Source: Hymenobacter gummosus (GTDB taxonomy: Bacteria; Bacteroidota; Bacteroidia; Cytophagales; Hymenobacteraceae). From it: 64,000 nt of DNA. The translations under genes and the position numbers were made by a program. The number at the start of each line of letters is the position of its first letter. Position 1 is the first letter of the stretch. Where the stretch lies: positions 1 through 64,000 of the forward strand of contig NZ_RXOF01000004.1 of assembly GCF_003970915.1 (NCBI RefSeq), written 5' to 3'. Below, in pieces: positions 8,513 to 18,939 of this stretch. The notes under the pieces are model-generated. The model saw nothing but the letters and a program-made list of their open reading frames with translations, did no database searches and was not told where the DNA came from.

Positions 8513-9100
8513 TTACTGGCCCAGCACCACCTTGGCGTGACGAATCACCTTGTCGCCGAGGTAGTAGCCCTTCTCCACTTCATCTACCACCTTGCCCTTC
8601 AGCTCCTCCGAGGGAGCCGGAATCTGGGCAATAGCCTCGTGCAGCTCCGGGTCGAAGGGGCCGCCCTTAGCGTCCATGGTCTGCAGGCCTTTCTGCTGCA
8701 GGGCCTTGGTCAGCTTGCCGTGAATGATATCGATGCTCTCGCGCACCACGTTGGCGTCGTCGGTGCTTTGCGTATGCTGCCGGGCGCGGTCGAAGTCGTC
8801 GAGCACGGGCAGCAGCACGGTCATCAGCTCCTGGTTGGCGGTTTTGAACAGGTCGGCGCGCTCCTTGGTGGTGCGGCGCTTGTAGTTCTCAAACTCGGCC
8901 GCGAGGCGCAGGTATTTGTCTTTCAGATCGGCCACTTCCTGGTCGGTGCGGGAGGCGTCGGCCTTGGAGGCGCCGCCATCCGGGGCAGTAGCGCCTTGCT
9001 CGTCAAACATTTCGCCGGCTACGTGGTCGGCGCTATTGTTGGTAGCCGAGGTGTTCGGGTCCTGCAGCTCGTCGGGGTTCGGGAAAGTTGCGTCAGCCAT
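8513..9100 (-). CDS. grpE: nucleotide exchange factor GrpE
   Basis: A 195-residue GrpE. An acidic, Asn/Asp-rich, probably disordered N-terminus (residues 1-55) precedes the long coiled coil (DLKDKYLRLAAEFENYKRRT, about 57-77, and onward). The C-terminal beta domain ends with GYYLGDKVIRHAKVVLGQ, the family's signature. It releases ADP from DnaK. It is followed on the same strand by dnaJ, so both are probably expressed together. The start ATG is at 9098-9100. Confidence 0.96.
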   Translation of the reverse strand: MADATFPNPDELQDPNTSATNNSADHVAGEMFDEQGATAPDGGASKADASRTDQEVADLKDKYLRLAAEFENYKRRTTKERADLFKTANQELMTVLLPVLDDFDRARQHTQSTDDANVVRESIDIIHGKLTKALQQKGLQTMDAKGGPFDPELHEAIAQIPAPSEELKGKVVDEVEKGYYLGDKVIRHAKVVLGQ

Positions 9101-9245
9101 TCCTTACGGTAAGTATTTCAGGGTATGGAGGTTCAGATTCGGAAACTCGGGCAACTCAAAGGTTCTGCCAAAGCCTAGCGGCGTGACACAGTGGCACGAA
9201 AACCACCGGGCCGAGCGGTTTAGTTCAGCCGTGCTGACAGATGGC

Positions 9246-9374
9246 AGTGGCATAAGCTTCAGCTTGTGCTGAGGCCAGAGGCCGCAATTTGGTGCCGCGC
9301 CGTCCGGTTGTTGCAGAAGGCCCAGCCCCGCATTGGCGCTTCCAGCGCCAGCACAAGCTGAAGCTTATGCCACT
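9246..9374. repeat. composite intergenic inverted repeat, class 4
   Basis: The arms 9246-9271 and 9349-9374 are exact 26-base inverted copies (AGTGGCATAAGCTTCAGC...). They enclose a smaller hairpin (GCGCTTCCAGCGC). The right arm overlaps the first bases of the obg stop codon (minus-strand TAG at 9373-9375). Confidence 0.85.
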
Positions 9375-10485
9375 AATCGAACTGGTCCTCCGACAGCTCG
9401 TCCTCGTCGCCCTCGTATTCCTCTTCGTCAGCTTCGTCGTTGCCTTTCTGCACCCAGATGCTGTGGCGCAGGGGCTTGGGGTCGTCGCGGCGGGCGTCCT
9501 GAATCTGCTGCCAGAGCAGGTCCTTGAGCTTCTGGATGTTCTTCTGGGTGATGCTGGAAATGAACACGTGCGGTACGTCCTGGGGCAGGGTGGCGGTGAT
9601 TTCCGCCTCCAGCTCCTCGTCGAGCATGTCCGATTTGGTAATGGCCAGCACCCGGCGCTTCTCCAGCAGGTCGGGGTTGAACTGCTCCAGCTCATTCAGC
9701 AGCACCTGGTACTCGGCGGCAATGTCCGGCGAGTCGGCCGCAATCATGAACAGCAGCGTGGCGTTGCGCTCGATGTGCTTGAGGAAGCGCAAACCCAGAC
9801 CCTTGCCCTCGGCCGCGCCCTCGATGATGCCCGGAATATCGGCCATCACGAAGCTTTGGTAGTCGCGGTAGCCCACCACGCCCAGGTTAGGCACCAGGGT
9901 GGTAAAGGCGTAGTCGGCAATCTTGGGCGTCGCGGCCGACACTACCGACAGCAGCGTGCTCTTGCCCGCGTTGGGGAAGCCTACCAAGCCCACGTCGGCC
10001 AGCAGCTTCAGCTCCAGCACGTTCCAGACCTCCTGGCCCGGCTCGCCCGGCTGGGCGTAGGTCGGAGCCTGGTTGGTGCTGGACTTGAAGTGGTCGTTGC
10101 CCAGGCCGCCGCGGCCGCCGCGGGTCAGGATGATTTTCTGGCCGTCCTCCGTGATTTCCGCGCGGATTTCGCCGGTTTCGGCGTCGCGGGCGATAGTGCC
10201 CAGCGGCACGTCGAGGATAATGTCCTCGCCCTGGGCACCGGTGCGCAGGTTTTCGCCGCCGCCCTCGCCGTGGCCGGCAATGACGTGTTTCTTGTACTGC
10301 AGGTGCAGCAGCGTCCAGAGCTGCTTGTTGCCGCGCAGGATGATGTGGCCGCCGCGGCCGCCGTCGCCGCCGTCGGGGCCGCCCATGGGCTTGCCCTTGG
10401 CGCGGAACATGTGGTGCGAGCCCGCCCCGCCCCGGCCCGAGCGGCAGCAGATCTTGACGTAGTCGATGAAGTTATTGGAAGCCAC
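9373..10485 (-). CDS. obg: GTPase Obg (CgtA)
   Basis: A 370-residue GTPase. The Gly-rich Obg domain spans about 1-158 ([23 protein letters not shown]). The G domain follows with P-loop GFPNAGKST near 167, switch [18 protein letters not shown] near 212, and NKxD-type TKSD near 284. The acidic C-terminus ([15 protein letters not shown]) is typical of Bacteroidota Obg. It acts in late assembly of the large ribosomal subunit and in stress and growth control. It is the single gene between adk and grpE, and is flanked on both sides by palindromic repeats. Confidence 0.96.
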   Translation of the reverse strand: MASNNFIDYVKICCRSGRGGAGSHHMFRAKGKPMGGPDGGDGGRGGHIILRGNKQLWTLLHLQYKKHVIAGHGEGGGENLRTGAQGEDIILDVPLGTIARDAETGEIRAEITEDGQKIILTRGGRGGLGNDHFKSSTNQAPTYAQPGEPGQEVWNVLELKLLADVGLVGFPNAGKSTLLSVVSAATPKIADYAFTTLVPNLGVVGYRDYQSFVMADIPGIIEGAAEGKGLGLRFLKHIERNATLLFMIAADSPDIAAEYQVLLNELEQFNPDLLEKRRVLAITKSDMLDEELEAEITATLPQDVPHVFISSITQKNIQKLKDLLWQQIQDARRDDPKPLRHSIWVQKGNDEADEEEYEGDEDELSEDQFD

Positions 10486-10487
10486 TT

Positions 10488-10555
10488 GCTTGAATTAAAA
10501 ATTAAGAATTAGGAATTAAAAATTGAGGCTGGCTCAATCTATCCTGATTCTTAAG
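10488..10555. repeat. degenerate period-7 tandem repeat upstream of obg
   Basis: The left arm can be cut into heptamers AATTAAA AATTAAG AATTAGG AATTAAA AATTGAG. The right side, read on the other strand, gives TAAGAAT CAGGATA GATTGAG. AT-rich, unlike the surroundings. It may contain or replace the obg promoter. Confidence 0.55.
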
Positions 10556-10577
10556 CTGGCGTGTCGTGAAAAAAGCC

Positions 10578-10673
10578 GTCATCCTGAGCGAAGCGAAGGA
10601 CCTTGCCAAGACGGAACGAGTTGGGGTAACATCGTTCGGGCCTGATAAGGTCCTTCGCTTCGCTCAGGATGAC
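10578..10673. repeat. composite intergenic inverted repeat, class 5
   Basis: The arms 10578-10604 and 10647-10673 are exact 27-base inverted copies beginning GTCATCCTGAGCGAAGCGAA. They lie between adk and obg. Each arm also contains the small palindrome-like CTTCGCTTCG core. Confidence 0.9.
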
Positions 10674-10719
10674 AGTTGATGTCAGGCGCCAACGGCCGGA
10701 AGCTGCTGGCCCTGCAAAG

Positions 10720-11343
10720 TTACGCTTTTACTTCGTCAGCGGCCGTGGGGCCGTCGGTGACGGTGGCGGGCTGGTGCTGGTCGATGATACCGCAGAGCTG
10801 GCTGAAGATGTCGTCGATGGCGCCGATGCCGTAGACCGAGTGGAACTTGTCCTGCTGGGCGTAGTAGCCGGCTACCTGGGCGGTTTCGGTGTTATACACC
10901 GTCACGCGCTTGCGGATTTTGGTCTCGTCCTGGTCGTCGGGGCGGCCCGAGGTTTTGCCGCGCTCCAGCAGACGGGCTACCAGCTCGTCCTCGGTTACTT
11001 CCAGGGCAATCATGCACGAGATGCCCGTGTCGTAGCGCTGCATGAGCGCGTCGAGGGCTTCGGCCTGCGGGATGGTGCGCGGAAAGCCGTCGAAGATGAA
11101 GCCGGCGGCTTCTTTGTTGCCGGCCAGCTGCGACTCAATCATGCCGATTACCACTGCATCGGGCACCAGTTCGCCGGCGTCCATGAGTTTTTTGGCTTGC
11201 AGGCCCAGCTCGGTGCCCTGGGCAATCTGCGAACGGAGCAGGTCGCCCGTCGACAGGTGCACCAGACCGTAGCGCTGGATCAGCTTTTGGCTTTGGGTTC
11301 CTTTGCCGGCGCCGGGCGGGCCGAACAACACGATATTCAGCAT
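10720..11343 (-). CDS. adk: adenylate kinase
   Basis: A 207-residue enzyme that interconverts ATP + AMP and 2 ADP. The P-loop is GPPGAGKGT (residues 8-16), the AMP-binding region STGDLLR is near 32, DGFPR near 86 and the LID region GRPDDQDETKIRKR near 132. The LID is short and has no zinc-binding cysteines. The C-terminal 20 residues are a variable tail. A near-consensus -7 box TACCTTTC occurs on the minus strand about 30 bases upstream. It is preceded by hpt on the same strand with an 81-base gap. Confidence 0.96.
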   Translation of the reverse strand: MLNIVLFGPPGAGKGTQSQKLIQRYGLVHLSTGDLLRSQIAQGTELGLQAKKLMDAGELVPDAVVIGMIESQLAGNKEAAGFIFDGFPRTIPQAEALDALMQRYDTGISCMIALEVTEDELVARLLERGKTSGRPDDQDETKIRKRVTVYNTETAQVAGYYAQQDKFHSVYGIGAIDDIFSQLCGIIDQHQPATVTDGPTAADEVKA

Positions 11344-11424
11344 GAGGAGAGGTAAGCGGGGAGTGAGTGAAGCGGGGGAACTTGTAGAAAGGTAAGAAAG
11401 AATCGGACAAGCCGTATCCTGTTC

Positions 11425-11964
11425 TTACACGGCCTGGTACAGGTCGCGGTAGTTGCGGCCGAGCCCGTCGTAATCGAGCCCGTAGCCCACCACAAACTTG
11501 TTCGGAATGACAATACCCTGGTACTTAATGGTCAGCGGGTGCTGCAGGCATTCGGGTTTCATCAGGAACGAGGCTACTTCCAGCGAAGCCGGCCGTTGGG
11601 CGCCAATCTGCTCCAGCAGCATCTTCATGGTGTGGCCCGTGTCCACGATGTCTTCGAGGATAACCACGTGGCGCCCTTCTACGGAGTCTTGCAGGCCCAG
11701 GATTTCCTTGACGGCGCCGGTGCTGCTGGTACCCGCGTACGAGGCCACCCGGATAAAGCTGATTTCGCAGTCGATGGTCAGTTCCTTGAGCAAATCGGAG
11801 GCGAACATGAAGCTCCCGTTGAGCACCGCAATCAGCAGCGGGGTTTGCCCGGCGTAGTCGCGGCTCAGCTCGGTGGCCACGCGGCGCACGGCGGCCAGCA
11901 GCTCGGCTTCGGTCAGGTAAGGGGCAAACTCTTTGTTGTGCAGCGAGATAGTAGCCTGGGGCAT
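11425..11964 (-). CDS. hpt: hypoxanthine (guanine) phosphoribosyltransferase
   Basis: A 179-residue type I phosphoribosyltransferase for purine salvage (hypoxanthine or guanine + PRPP to IMP or GMP). The PRPP-binding motif VVILEDIVDTGHTM is near residue 100, the N-terminal LNGSFMFASDL near 49, and the purine-binding NKFVVGYGLDYD near 153. The length is normal. A near-consensus -7 box (TACCTTCG, minus strand) lies about 30 bases upstream of the ATG. adk follows on the same strand. Confidence 0.94.
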   Translation of the reverse strand: MPQATISLHNKEFAPYLTEAELLAAVRRVATELSRDYAGQTPLLIAVLNGSFMFASDLLKELTIDCEISFIRVASYAGTSSTGAVKEILGLQDSVEGRHVVILEDIVDTGHTMKMLLEQIGAQRPASLEVASFLMKPECLQHPLTIKYQGIVIPNKFVVGYGLDYDGLGRNYRDLYQAV

Positions 11965-12010
11965 GCCGGGGAAAATTGGGCCGGGGCGAAAGTGCGGCGA
12001 AGGTACGACA

Positions 12011-12048
12011 AAAAAGAGCAGCCCTCCCGGCGGGCGGAAGGGCTGCTC
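12011..12048 (-). terminator. intrinsic terminator after hppA
   Basis: The stem GAGCAGCCCT / AGGGCTGCTC has a GC-rich loop. On the minus strand it is followed by a run of T (complement of the A run at 12010-12015). It lies downstream of hppA and upstream of hpt. Confidence 0.7.
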
Positions 12049-12124
12049 AGGGCCGCTGGCCGGGCCTCAGCGGGGCCGCAGCGCATTGCCAAGCTGACTA
12101 ACAGCGCGTTAAAGTGCCATTATT

Positions 12125-12208
12125 TGCAGCTTAAATGTAGCCTTGCGCTGGTTCTGGGGTTTGCGGTGACCGGCCACTGCTGGTTCTTGCCTGCAGCTTA
12201 AACGTAGC
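12125..12208. repeat. pair of 17-base direct repeats downstream of hppA
   Basis: TGCAGCTTAAATGTAGC (12125-12141) and TGCAGCTTAAACGTAGC (12192-12208) differ at one base. The spacer also contains a repeated CTGGTTCT. No coding potential was seen and the function is unknown. Confidence 0.5.
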
Positions 12209-12243
12209 GGGGCCTCGACTTTGGGGGCGTGACACCACCGGTT

Positions 12244-14502
<2,259 letters not shown>

Positions 14503-14544
14503 AAAGCGGTGTTAGGAGGTTGGAGTGGGAAGAAAGTGAGCTTA

Positions 14545-14574
14545 TTGCGGGTAAAATAGAGCTTTTACCCGCAA
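14545..14574 (-). terminator. hairpin downstream of the aminopeptidase gene
   Basis: The perfect 12-bp stem TTGCGGGTAAAA / TTTTACCCGCAA has a 6-base loop. It lies between the aminopeptidase stop codon (14624) and the hppA start (14502). Only a weak T-rich stretch follows it on the minus strand, so terminator function is tentative. Confidence 0.5.
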
Positions 14575-14623
14575 GCCCAAGCTTTTTATTCGCTTAGCCC
14601 ACTGTTCACTCACCACCAGCCGC

Positions 14624-15538
14624 TTACAATTCCTGCATTAGTACCTGGTACAGCCGCAGCATACTGTCGATATCGGCCTTATATACCAGCTCGTCGGGGG
14701 TGTGCACGTGGTCTTCGGGGGCACCCACGAAGCACCAGTCCCAGGGCTGGGCACCGTGCTGCAACTCCTTGCCGTCGGAGCCGCCGCTGCCCTCCACTTC
14801 CAGTTGGTACGGAATGCCCGAAGCTTCGGCAATGCGGCGGATGCGCTCCACGTAGGAGCGGCGCGGAATGAGTGAGTCGCGCAGGGAAATGACGCAGCCC
14901 TGTCCGGCGTGCACGCCTTCGGTAACCCAGGTAATGTCGCAGACCAGGGCCTGGCGCACCCCGTACTGCTCGTAAATGCGCTTGGCCAGGTACTTCACCG
15001 AGCCGCCGCCGTGCTCTTCCCAGCAGCTGAAGGCCACGATGCCGTGCTCCAGCGTCTCGCACAGGCGCAGGGCCGTCCACACGCCCAGGCGGTTGTCGAG
15101 GTAGCAGCTCTGCACGGCCTCGGCGGTTTCGCGGAAGTCGCACTGAAACGTCAGCTCGGTGCCGCGCTCAATGTCGCGGTTGAACTCGTAGCCCAGCGCG
15201 CCGGTTTGCTCGTCAACGGTGAGGGTGCACTCGATGCTGCCCAGCGCGTCGCGCCCAACGAGGCGGTAGCCGGTTTGCACGTCGGGGCCGCCGATGCGCA
15301 CCAGCTGCCGGCCGTAGCGCACCGTGAAGCCAATAGAATCGATATGCGCAAACACGGCCGTGCGCGGCTGCCCGAACACCAGAATGATGCAGTCCTGCAG
15401 GTCGTCGCCGGCCAGCACCTGGGGCTGCACCCGCCATCCGGGCGCGTGCTGCTGAATGTAGTGGAGCAGAAATTCGGTCAGAGGGGCTTCGTGGCCCGAA
15501 GGGGCGGCAATTTCGCAGAGGGTGCGCAGCAGATGCAT
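14624..15538 (-). CDS. M42/M20-like zinc aminopeptidase
   Basis: A 304-residue, probably cytoplasmic di-zinc peptidase. Metal-ligand and catalytic motifs appear in family order: AHID (His65), YLDNRLG near 146, SCWEEHGGG near 173 (catalytic Glu and metal Glu), VCDIT near 199, and DHVHTPDE near 280 (metal His). [10 protein letters not shown] near 262 resembles the substrate loop of M42 and M18/M28 relatives. It is shorter than typical M42 enzymes (about 350 residues), with an abbreviated apical domain. Substrate unknown. The terminator candidate lies just downstream. Confidence 0.8.
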   Translation of the reverse strand: MHLLRTLCEIAAPSGHEAPLTEFLLHYIQQHAPGWRVQPQVLAGDDLQDCIILVFGQPRTAVFAHIDSIGFTVRYGRQLVRIGGPDVQTGYRLVGRDALGSIECTLTVDEQTGALGYEFNRDIERGTELTFQCDFRETAEAVQSCYLDNRLGVWTALRLCETLEHGIVAFSCWEEHGGGSVKYLAKRIYEQYGVRQALVCDITWVTEGVHAGQGCVISLRDSLIPRRSYVERIRRIAEASGIPYQLEVEGSGGSDGKELQHGAQPWDWCFVGAPEDHVHTPDELVYKADIDSMLRLYQVLMQEL

Positions 15539-15673
15539 AGCAAGCGGGTGGGTGTGGCCCCCAATATCCGACCTAAATGGCGTATTTTAGCCTTTCCGTT
15601 GGTCCGTAGTTGCCGCCCCAGGTCCTGACTTAACGCGCCCCCGGCATACGACTCTTTTTCTTTCGCCCTGCCC

Positions 15674-17038
15674 ATGCTGTTATCCGCCAACATGATGAGC
15701 TTTCAGGATTTGTTCCTGACGCCCATTTACCTGCTGCTGCTTCTTGGCCTGGCTTACGCACTGCGCGGGCGGTTCACAAACGCTTATACCCGCCGGTATT
15801 TTATCCCGGCTTACGCGCTGAAGCTGGGCGGGGCCATTGCGCTGGGGCTGATTTACGAGTTCTACTATAGCGGCGGCGACACGACCAACTACTACAACCA
15901 CGCCGCGCTGATGTACAAAGCCTTCGGCGACTCGTTCCCGGTGGGGCTGAAGCTGCTGACCAGCGACGGTGAGTACGACCCGGCTATTTATCCTTACACC
16001 TCGCAGATGTTCTGGTTTACGCCGGGCTCCACGGAAATGGTTATCGTGCGCATCGCGGCCGTTATAGCCCTACTGTGCTTCAACACCTACACGGTCATGG
16101 CCATGCTGTTTGCCACGCTAAGCTTCACTGGCATGTGGGCCATGTACATCACCTTCGTCAAGATTCGTCCGCAGCTCTACAAGCAGTTTACCCTGGCGGT
16201 GTTCTTCATGCCTTCGGTGTTTTTCTGGGGCTCGGGCCTGATGAAGGACTCGATTTGCATCGGGGCGCTGGGCCTGCTGTTCTACGGCTTCTACAAGGCC
16301 ACCATTCAGAAGCGTAGCATCATCACCTCGGCGGCCATCGGCTTTTTGGGGGCCTACGTGCTGTACGTCACCAAGGTGTACATTCTGCTGTCCTTCCTAC
16401 CGCCGGCCATGCTGTGGGTGTTCAACGAGAACAGCCAGCGCATTCAAAGCTCGCTGGTCCGGATGCTGGCCAAGCCCGTACTGATTGCCGTGGGCGTGGG
16501 CGTGGGCGCTTTTGCGGCCACCAACCTCACGGCCGGGGACGAGCGTTTCGACGTGGAGAAAATCGGGGAGCGAAGCAAGATTACTAAGGAATACCTCAGC
16601 GAGTACGTCACCAGCGGCTCGGCTTACGACATCGGGGAGCTGGACGGCTCCCTGAACTCCATCGTGAAAGTGGCGCCCATGGCCGTATTCACGGCCTTGT
16701 TCCGCCCCTTCCTGTTCGAGGCCCGCAACCCGGTCATGCTGCTGTCGGCCATGGAGGCGACGTTCTTCATTTACCTGACGGTGATGATGTTCTTCCGAAC
16801 AGGTCTTTTCGGCACGCTGCGCATGATTGCCACCGAGCCCACCGTCACGTTCTGCTTTCTGTTCGCCATTATCATGGCCGTGGGCGTGGGCACCACCAGC
16901 GGCAACTTCGGTACGCTGGTGCGCTACAAGATTCCGCTGATGCCCTTCTTCCTGGCCGGCCTGTTCATCATGCAGGCCCGGGTGGATAGCCTGGCCCGCC
17001 TGAAGCGCGGCAACGTGAACCTGCAGCGGGCGGCTTAG
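15674..17038 (+). CDS. polytopic membrane protein, candidate polysaccharide polymerase (Wzy/EpsG-like)
   Basis: A 454-residue protein with about ten hydrophobic segments and the motif SGGDTTNYYNHA near residue 72. Long loops lie near 85-115 and 285-330, and the C-terminus is basic. It is the only plus-strand gene in the polysaccharide locus and its stop codon overlaps that of the convergent formyltransferase gene. Size, topology and location fit an O-antigen or EPS polymerase, and no other obvious polymerase occurs nearby, but there is no diagnostic Wzy motif. ATGs also occur at residues 7 and 8, so the start is uncertain. Confidence 0.75.
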   Translation: MLLSANMMSFQDLFLTPIYLLLLLGLAYALRGRFTNAYTRRYFIPAYALKLGGAIALGLIYEFYYSGGDTTNYYNHAALMYKAFGDSFPVGLKLLTSDGEYDPAIYPYTSQMFWFTPGSTEMVIVRIAAVIALLCFNTYTVMAMLFATLSFTGMWAMYITFVKIRPQLYKQFTLAVFFMPSVFFWGSGLMKDSICIGALGLLFYGFYKATIQKRSIITSAAIGFLGAYVLYVTKVYILLSFLPPAMLWVFNENSQRIQSSLVRMLAKPVLIAVGVGVGAFAATNLTAGDERFDVEKIGERSKITKEYLSEYVTSGSAYDIGELDGSLNSIVKVAPMAVFTALFRPFLFEARNPVMLLSAMEATFFIYLTVMMFFRTGLFGTLRMIATEPTVTFCFLFAIIMAVGVGTTSGNFGTLVRYKIPLMPFFLAGLFIMQARVDSLARLKRGNVNLQRAA

Positions 17039-17811
17039 CGGGTGCCGGTGCGGCGGCGGTTGCGCAGATACTCCGCCAGCGTGGGGTGCGACCACAGCCG
17101 CGACTGACCGGCCGGGGCCGGCTGCAGCTGCAGGGTGCCGTCGAGGGCGGCGCGCACGGCCTGCCGGAGCAGGGGCAGCCCGGCGGCCTGCTGCAGCAGC
17201 GGGTACGTCACGAAGTTGTCCTCGGCGGTGGGTTGGATCAGGGCCTGGGCAATGATGGCGCCGGTATCGATGCCCGCGTCGACCAGGTGTACCGTCACGC
17301 CGCAGTGCTCCGGGTCGTTGTTGGCCAGGGCCCAGTAGCCGCCGTGCACGCCGCGGTACAGGGGCGTGATGCCGGCGTGGGTGTTGATGAACTTGCAGGG
17401 CACGCTCTGCAGCACCTTCTTGGCAATGATGCGGGTGCCGTTGACCACGATGACGTCGGGGTCCATTTCCTGCAGGGCCGCAATGGTTTCGGGCGCATTC
17501 ACCGACGACACGCGCAGCAGCCGGTCTTCGGGCACGGGGGCCGCACTCAGGCCGTGGGCCTGCCTAATGGCCGCCAGCCGGGCCTGCGAGCTGCTTTCCA
17601 GGGAGCGGGCCACGAAGAGCTTGAACAGAATCTGCCCGGCCACGGTGCTCCAGCCCAGCTTCTCGGCCCGGCGCTTGAGCAGCTGCTTCTGGCTCACGGG
17701 CTCCTCCACGATGATGCGGTACACCCCGAATTCCTTGTCGAGAGCGTGAAACAGGATGTCGGTGGAGGCGCCGGGGCCGGCCAGGATGACGATGCGGGGC
17801 GGATTGTGCAT
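17035..17811 (-). CDS. formyltransferase-family enzyme, possibly a sugar N-formyltransferase
   Basis: A 258-residue protein with the fold of N10-formyl-tetrahydrofolate-dependent transferases. The catalytic Asn-x-His is in FINTHAGITPLYRG (Asn141, His143) and the Asp in VDAGIDTG near 180. The N-terminus (RIVILAGPGASTDILFHAL) replaces the usual GAR/Met-tRNA formyltransferase start, and there is no C-terminal tRNA-binding domain. The surrounding genes suggest it formylates an amino sugar, for example the product of the RffA-like aminotransferase at 20029. That substrate is inference. Its stop codon overlaps the convergent gene's stop. Confidence 0.8.
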   Translation of the reverse strand: MHNPPRIVILAGPGASTDILFHALDKEFGVYRIIVEEPVSQKQLLKRRAEKLGWSTVAGQILFKLFVARSLESSSQARLAAIRQAHGLSAAPVPEDRLLRVSSVNAPETIAALQEMDPDVIVVNGTRIIAKKVLQSVPCKFINTHAGITPLYRGVHGGYWALANNDPEHCGVTVHLVDAGIDTGAIIAQALIQPTAEDNFVTYPLLQQAAGLPLLRQAVRAALDGTLQLQPAPAGQSRLWSHPTLAEYLRNRRRTGTR

Positions 17812-17865
17812 GAAGGAGTAGTCGGTAGAAAGTAATCAGCGGGCAGGCAGCGGGGCTTGTCCCGT

Positions 17866-18867
17866 CTAATGGGCCTCCTGCTGCAGGCGGTCGGCAATGT
17901 CGCGCATGGACACGCTTTCCATGCCGTAGCGCTGCTGCAGGTGCTGGAAATGCTCGGCCAGCCGGCGCAGTACGGCCATGTTCTGCTCGAGGTTGGCGCC
18001 AAAGTTATGCGGGTGCCACCACAGGTGGTAAATCAGCCCGTGTTTGGCCGCGTGCTCCATGGCCGCCAGCATGCGCCGCACCCGCAGCCCCTCCAGCGGC
18101 TGCAGCCGCCCCGACCACGGCCGCAGGAAGCGGCTGGCCGGGATGTTATAGGGCTGACCCGAGCGGGCAATGTCCTGCAGGCTGTGGCAGTGGTGGCCGG
18201 AGAGGTTGAGGTAGGCGTCGAGCAGGCGGGCGCCGCGCTTGTAGAGGGTTTGCTCCTCCTCGTTGCGGGCCTCGTAAATCCAGCTCTGCTCGTTGCCGCG
18301 GTAGCTCGTGATGCCCAGCTCCCGGCAGATGTCGAGGTAGGCGGCGTTGTACTGGTTGCGCGGAAACACCAGGCTGCGCAGCTCCACGCCCTGCTCCCGG
18401 GCCACGCGCACGGCCGCCTCCAGGTCGGCGCGGAAGGACTCGGGCGTCTGGCCGCGCTCCAGGCAGTAGTAGTGGCAGAAGGTGTGAGTGGCCATTTCCT
18501 GCCCCGGCACCGCCCGGATCTGGTCGATGAGCGACTGGCCGAAGTAGTACGGGTCGTGCTCCTCGTCGGGGCCGACTTCGTCCATGGCCAGGTAGGGCGA
18601 GAGTTTAGGGTCGGCGTACTCGGGGCGCACAGCGGGCAGGTGGGCCAGCATGTCCTCCTTCTTGCGGAAAAACAGCAGGCCGACGGTAGCCCAGGTCACG
18701 CGCAGACCGAACTTCTGGAATAAGCCCAGCATGGCCGGAATGGCCCGGCGCACGCCCAGGATGTTGGCGCCGTACTGCTGCAGGGTCTGCTGGTCGCGCA
18801 CGCCCCAGTACAGCTCAAAATCCAGCGAAATGACGAGCTTACCCGGCTCGGTGGGCTTGGCGGCCAT
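17866..18867 (-). CDS. polysaccharide deacetylase-family protein (NodB homology)
   Basis: A 333-residue protein without a signal peptide. Motif 1 is ISLDFEL (Asp16), motif 2 is ATHTFCH near residues 126-131 (the metal-binding His pair), and motif 3 VFPRNQ is near 160. A His-rich C-terminal WWHPHNFG near 285 fits the last motif. It should remove N-acetyl groups from a glycan or a lipid-linked precursor on the cytoplasmic side. It lies between a formyltransferase and a GT4 gene on the same strand. Confidence 0.85.
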   Translation of the reverse strand: MAAKPTEPGKLVISLDFELYWGVRDQQTLQQYGANILGVRRAIPAMLGLFQKFGLRVTWATVGLLFFRKKEDMLAHLPAVRPEYADPKLSPYLAMDEVGPDEEHDPYYFGQSLIDQIRAVPGQEMATHTFCHYYCLERGQTPESFRADLEAAVRVAREQGVELRSLVFPRNQYNAAYLDICRELGITSYRGNEQSWIYEARNEEEQTLYKRGARLLDAYLNLSGHHCHSLQDIARSGQPYNIPASRFLRPWSGRLQPLEGLRVRRMLAAMEHAAKHGLIYHLWWHPHNFGANLEQNMAVLRRLAEHFQHLQQRYGMESVSMRDIADRLQQEAH

Positions 18868-18910
18868 ATATAGTCAGTTGTCGGTTACGGGTTGTCAGTT
18901 GCCAGTCAGC
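18868..18910. repeat. degenerate period-7 tandem repeat upstream of the deacetylase gene
   Basis: On the minus strand the heptamers TGACTGG CAACTGA CAACCCG TAACCGA CAACTGA run into the deacetylase start region. The word differs from every other such tract in the window, but the period is the same. Confidence 0.5.
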
Positions 18911-18939
18911 AGACCAGAGAAGCCTGCGAATGTCGGGCG

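Noticed and set aside
17866-18867. The deacetylase as a peptidoglycan or chitin deacetylase
   Set aside because: It lacks a signal peptide and sits in a glycan-synthesis operon, so a cytoplasmic glycan role is more likely.
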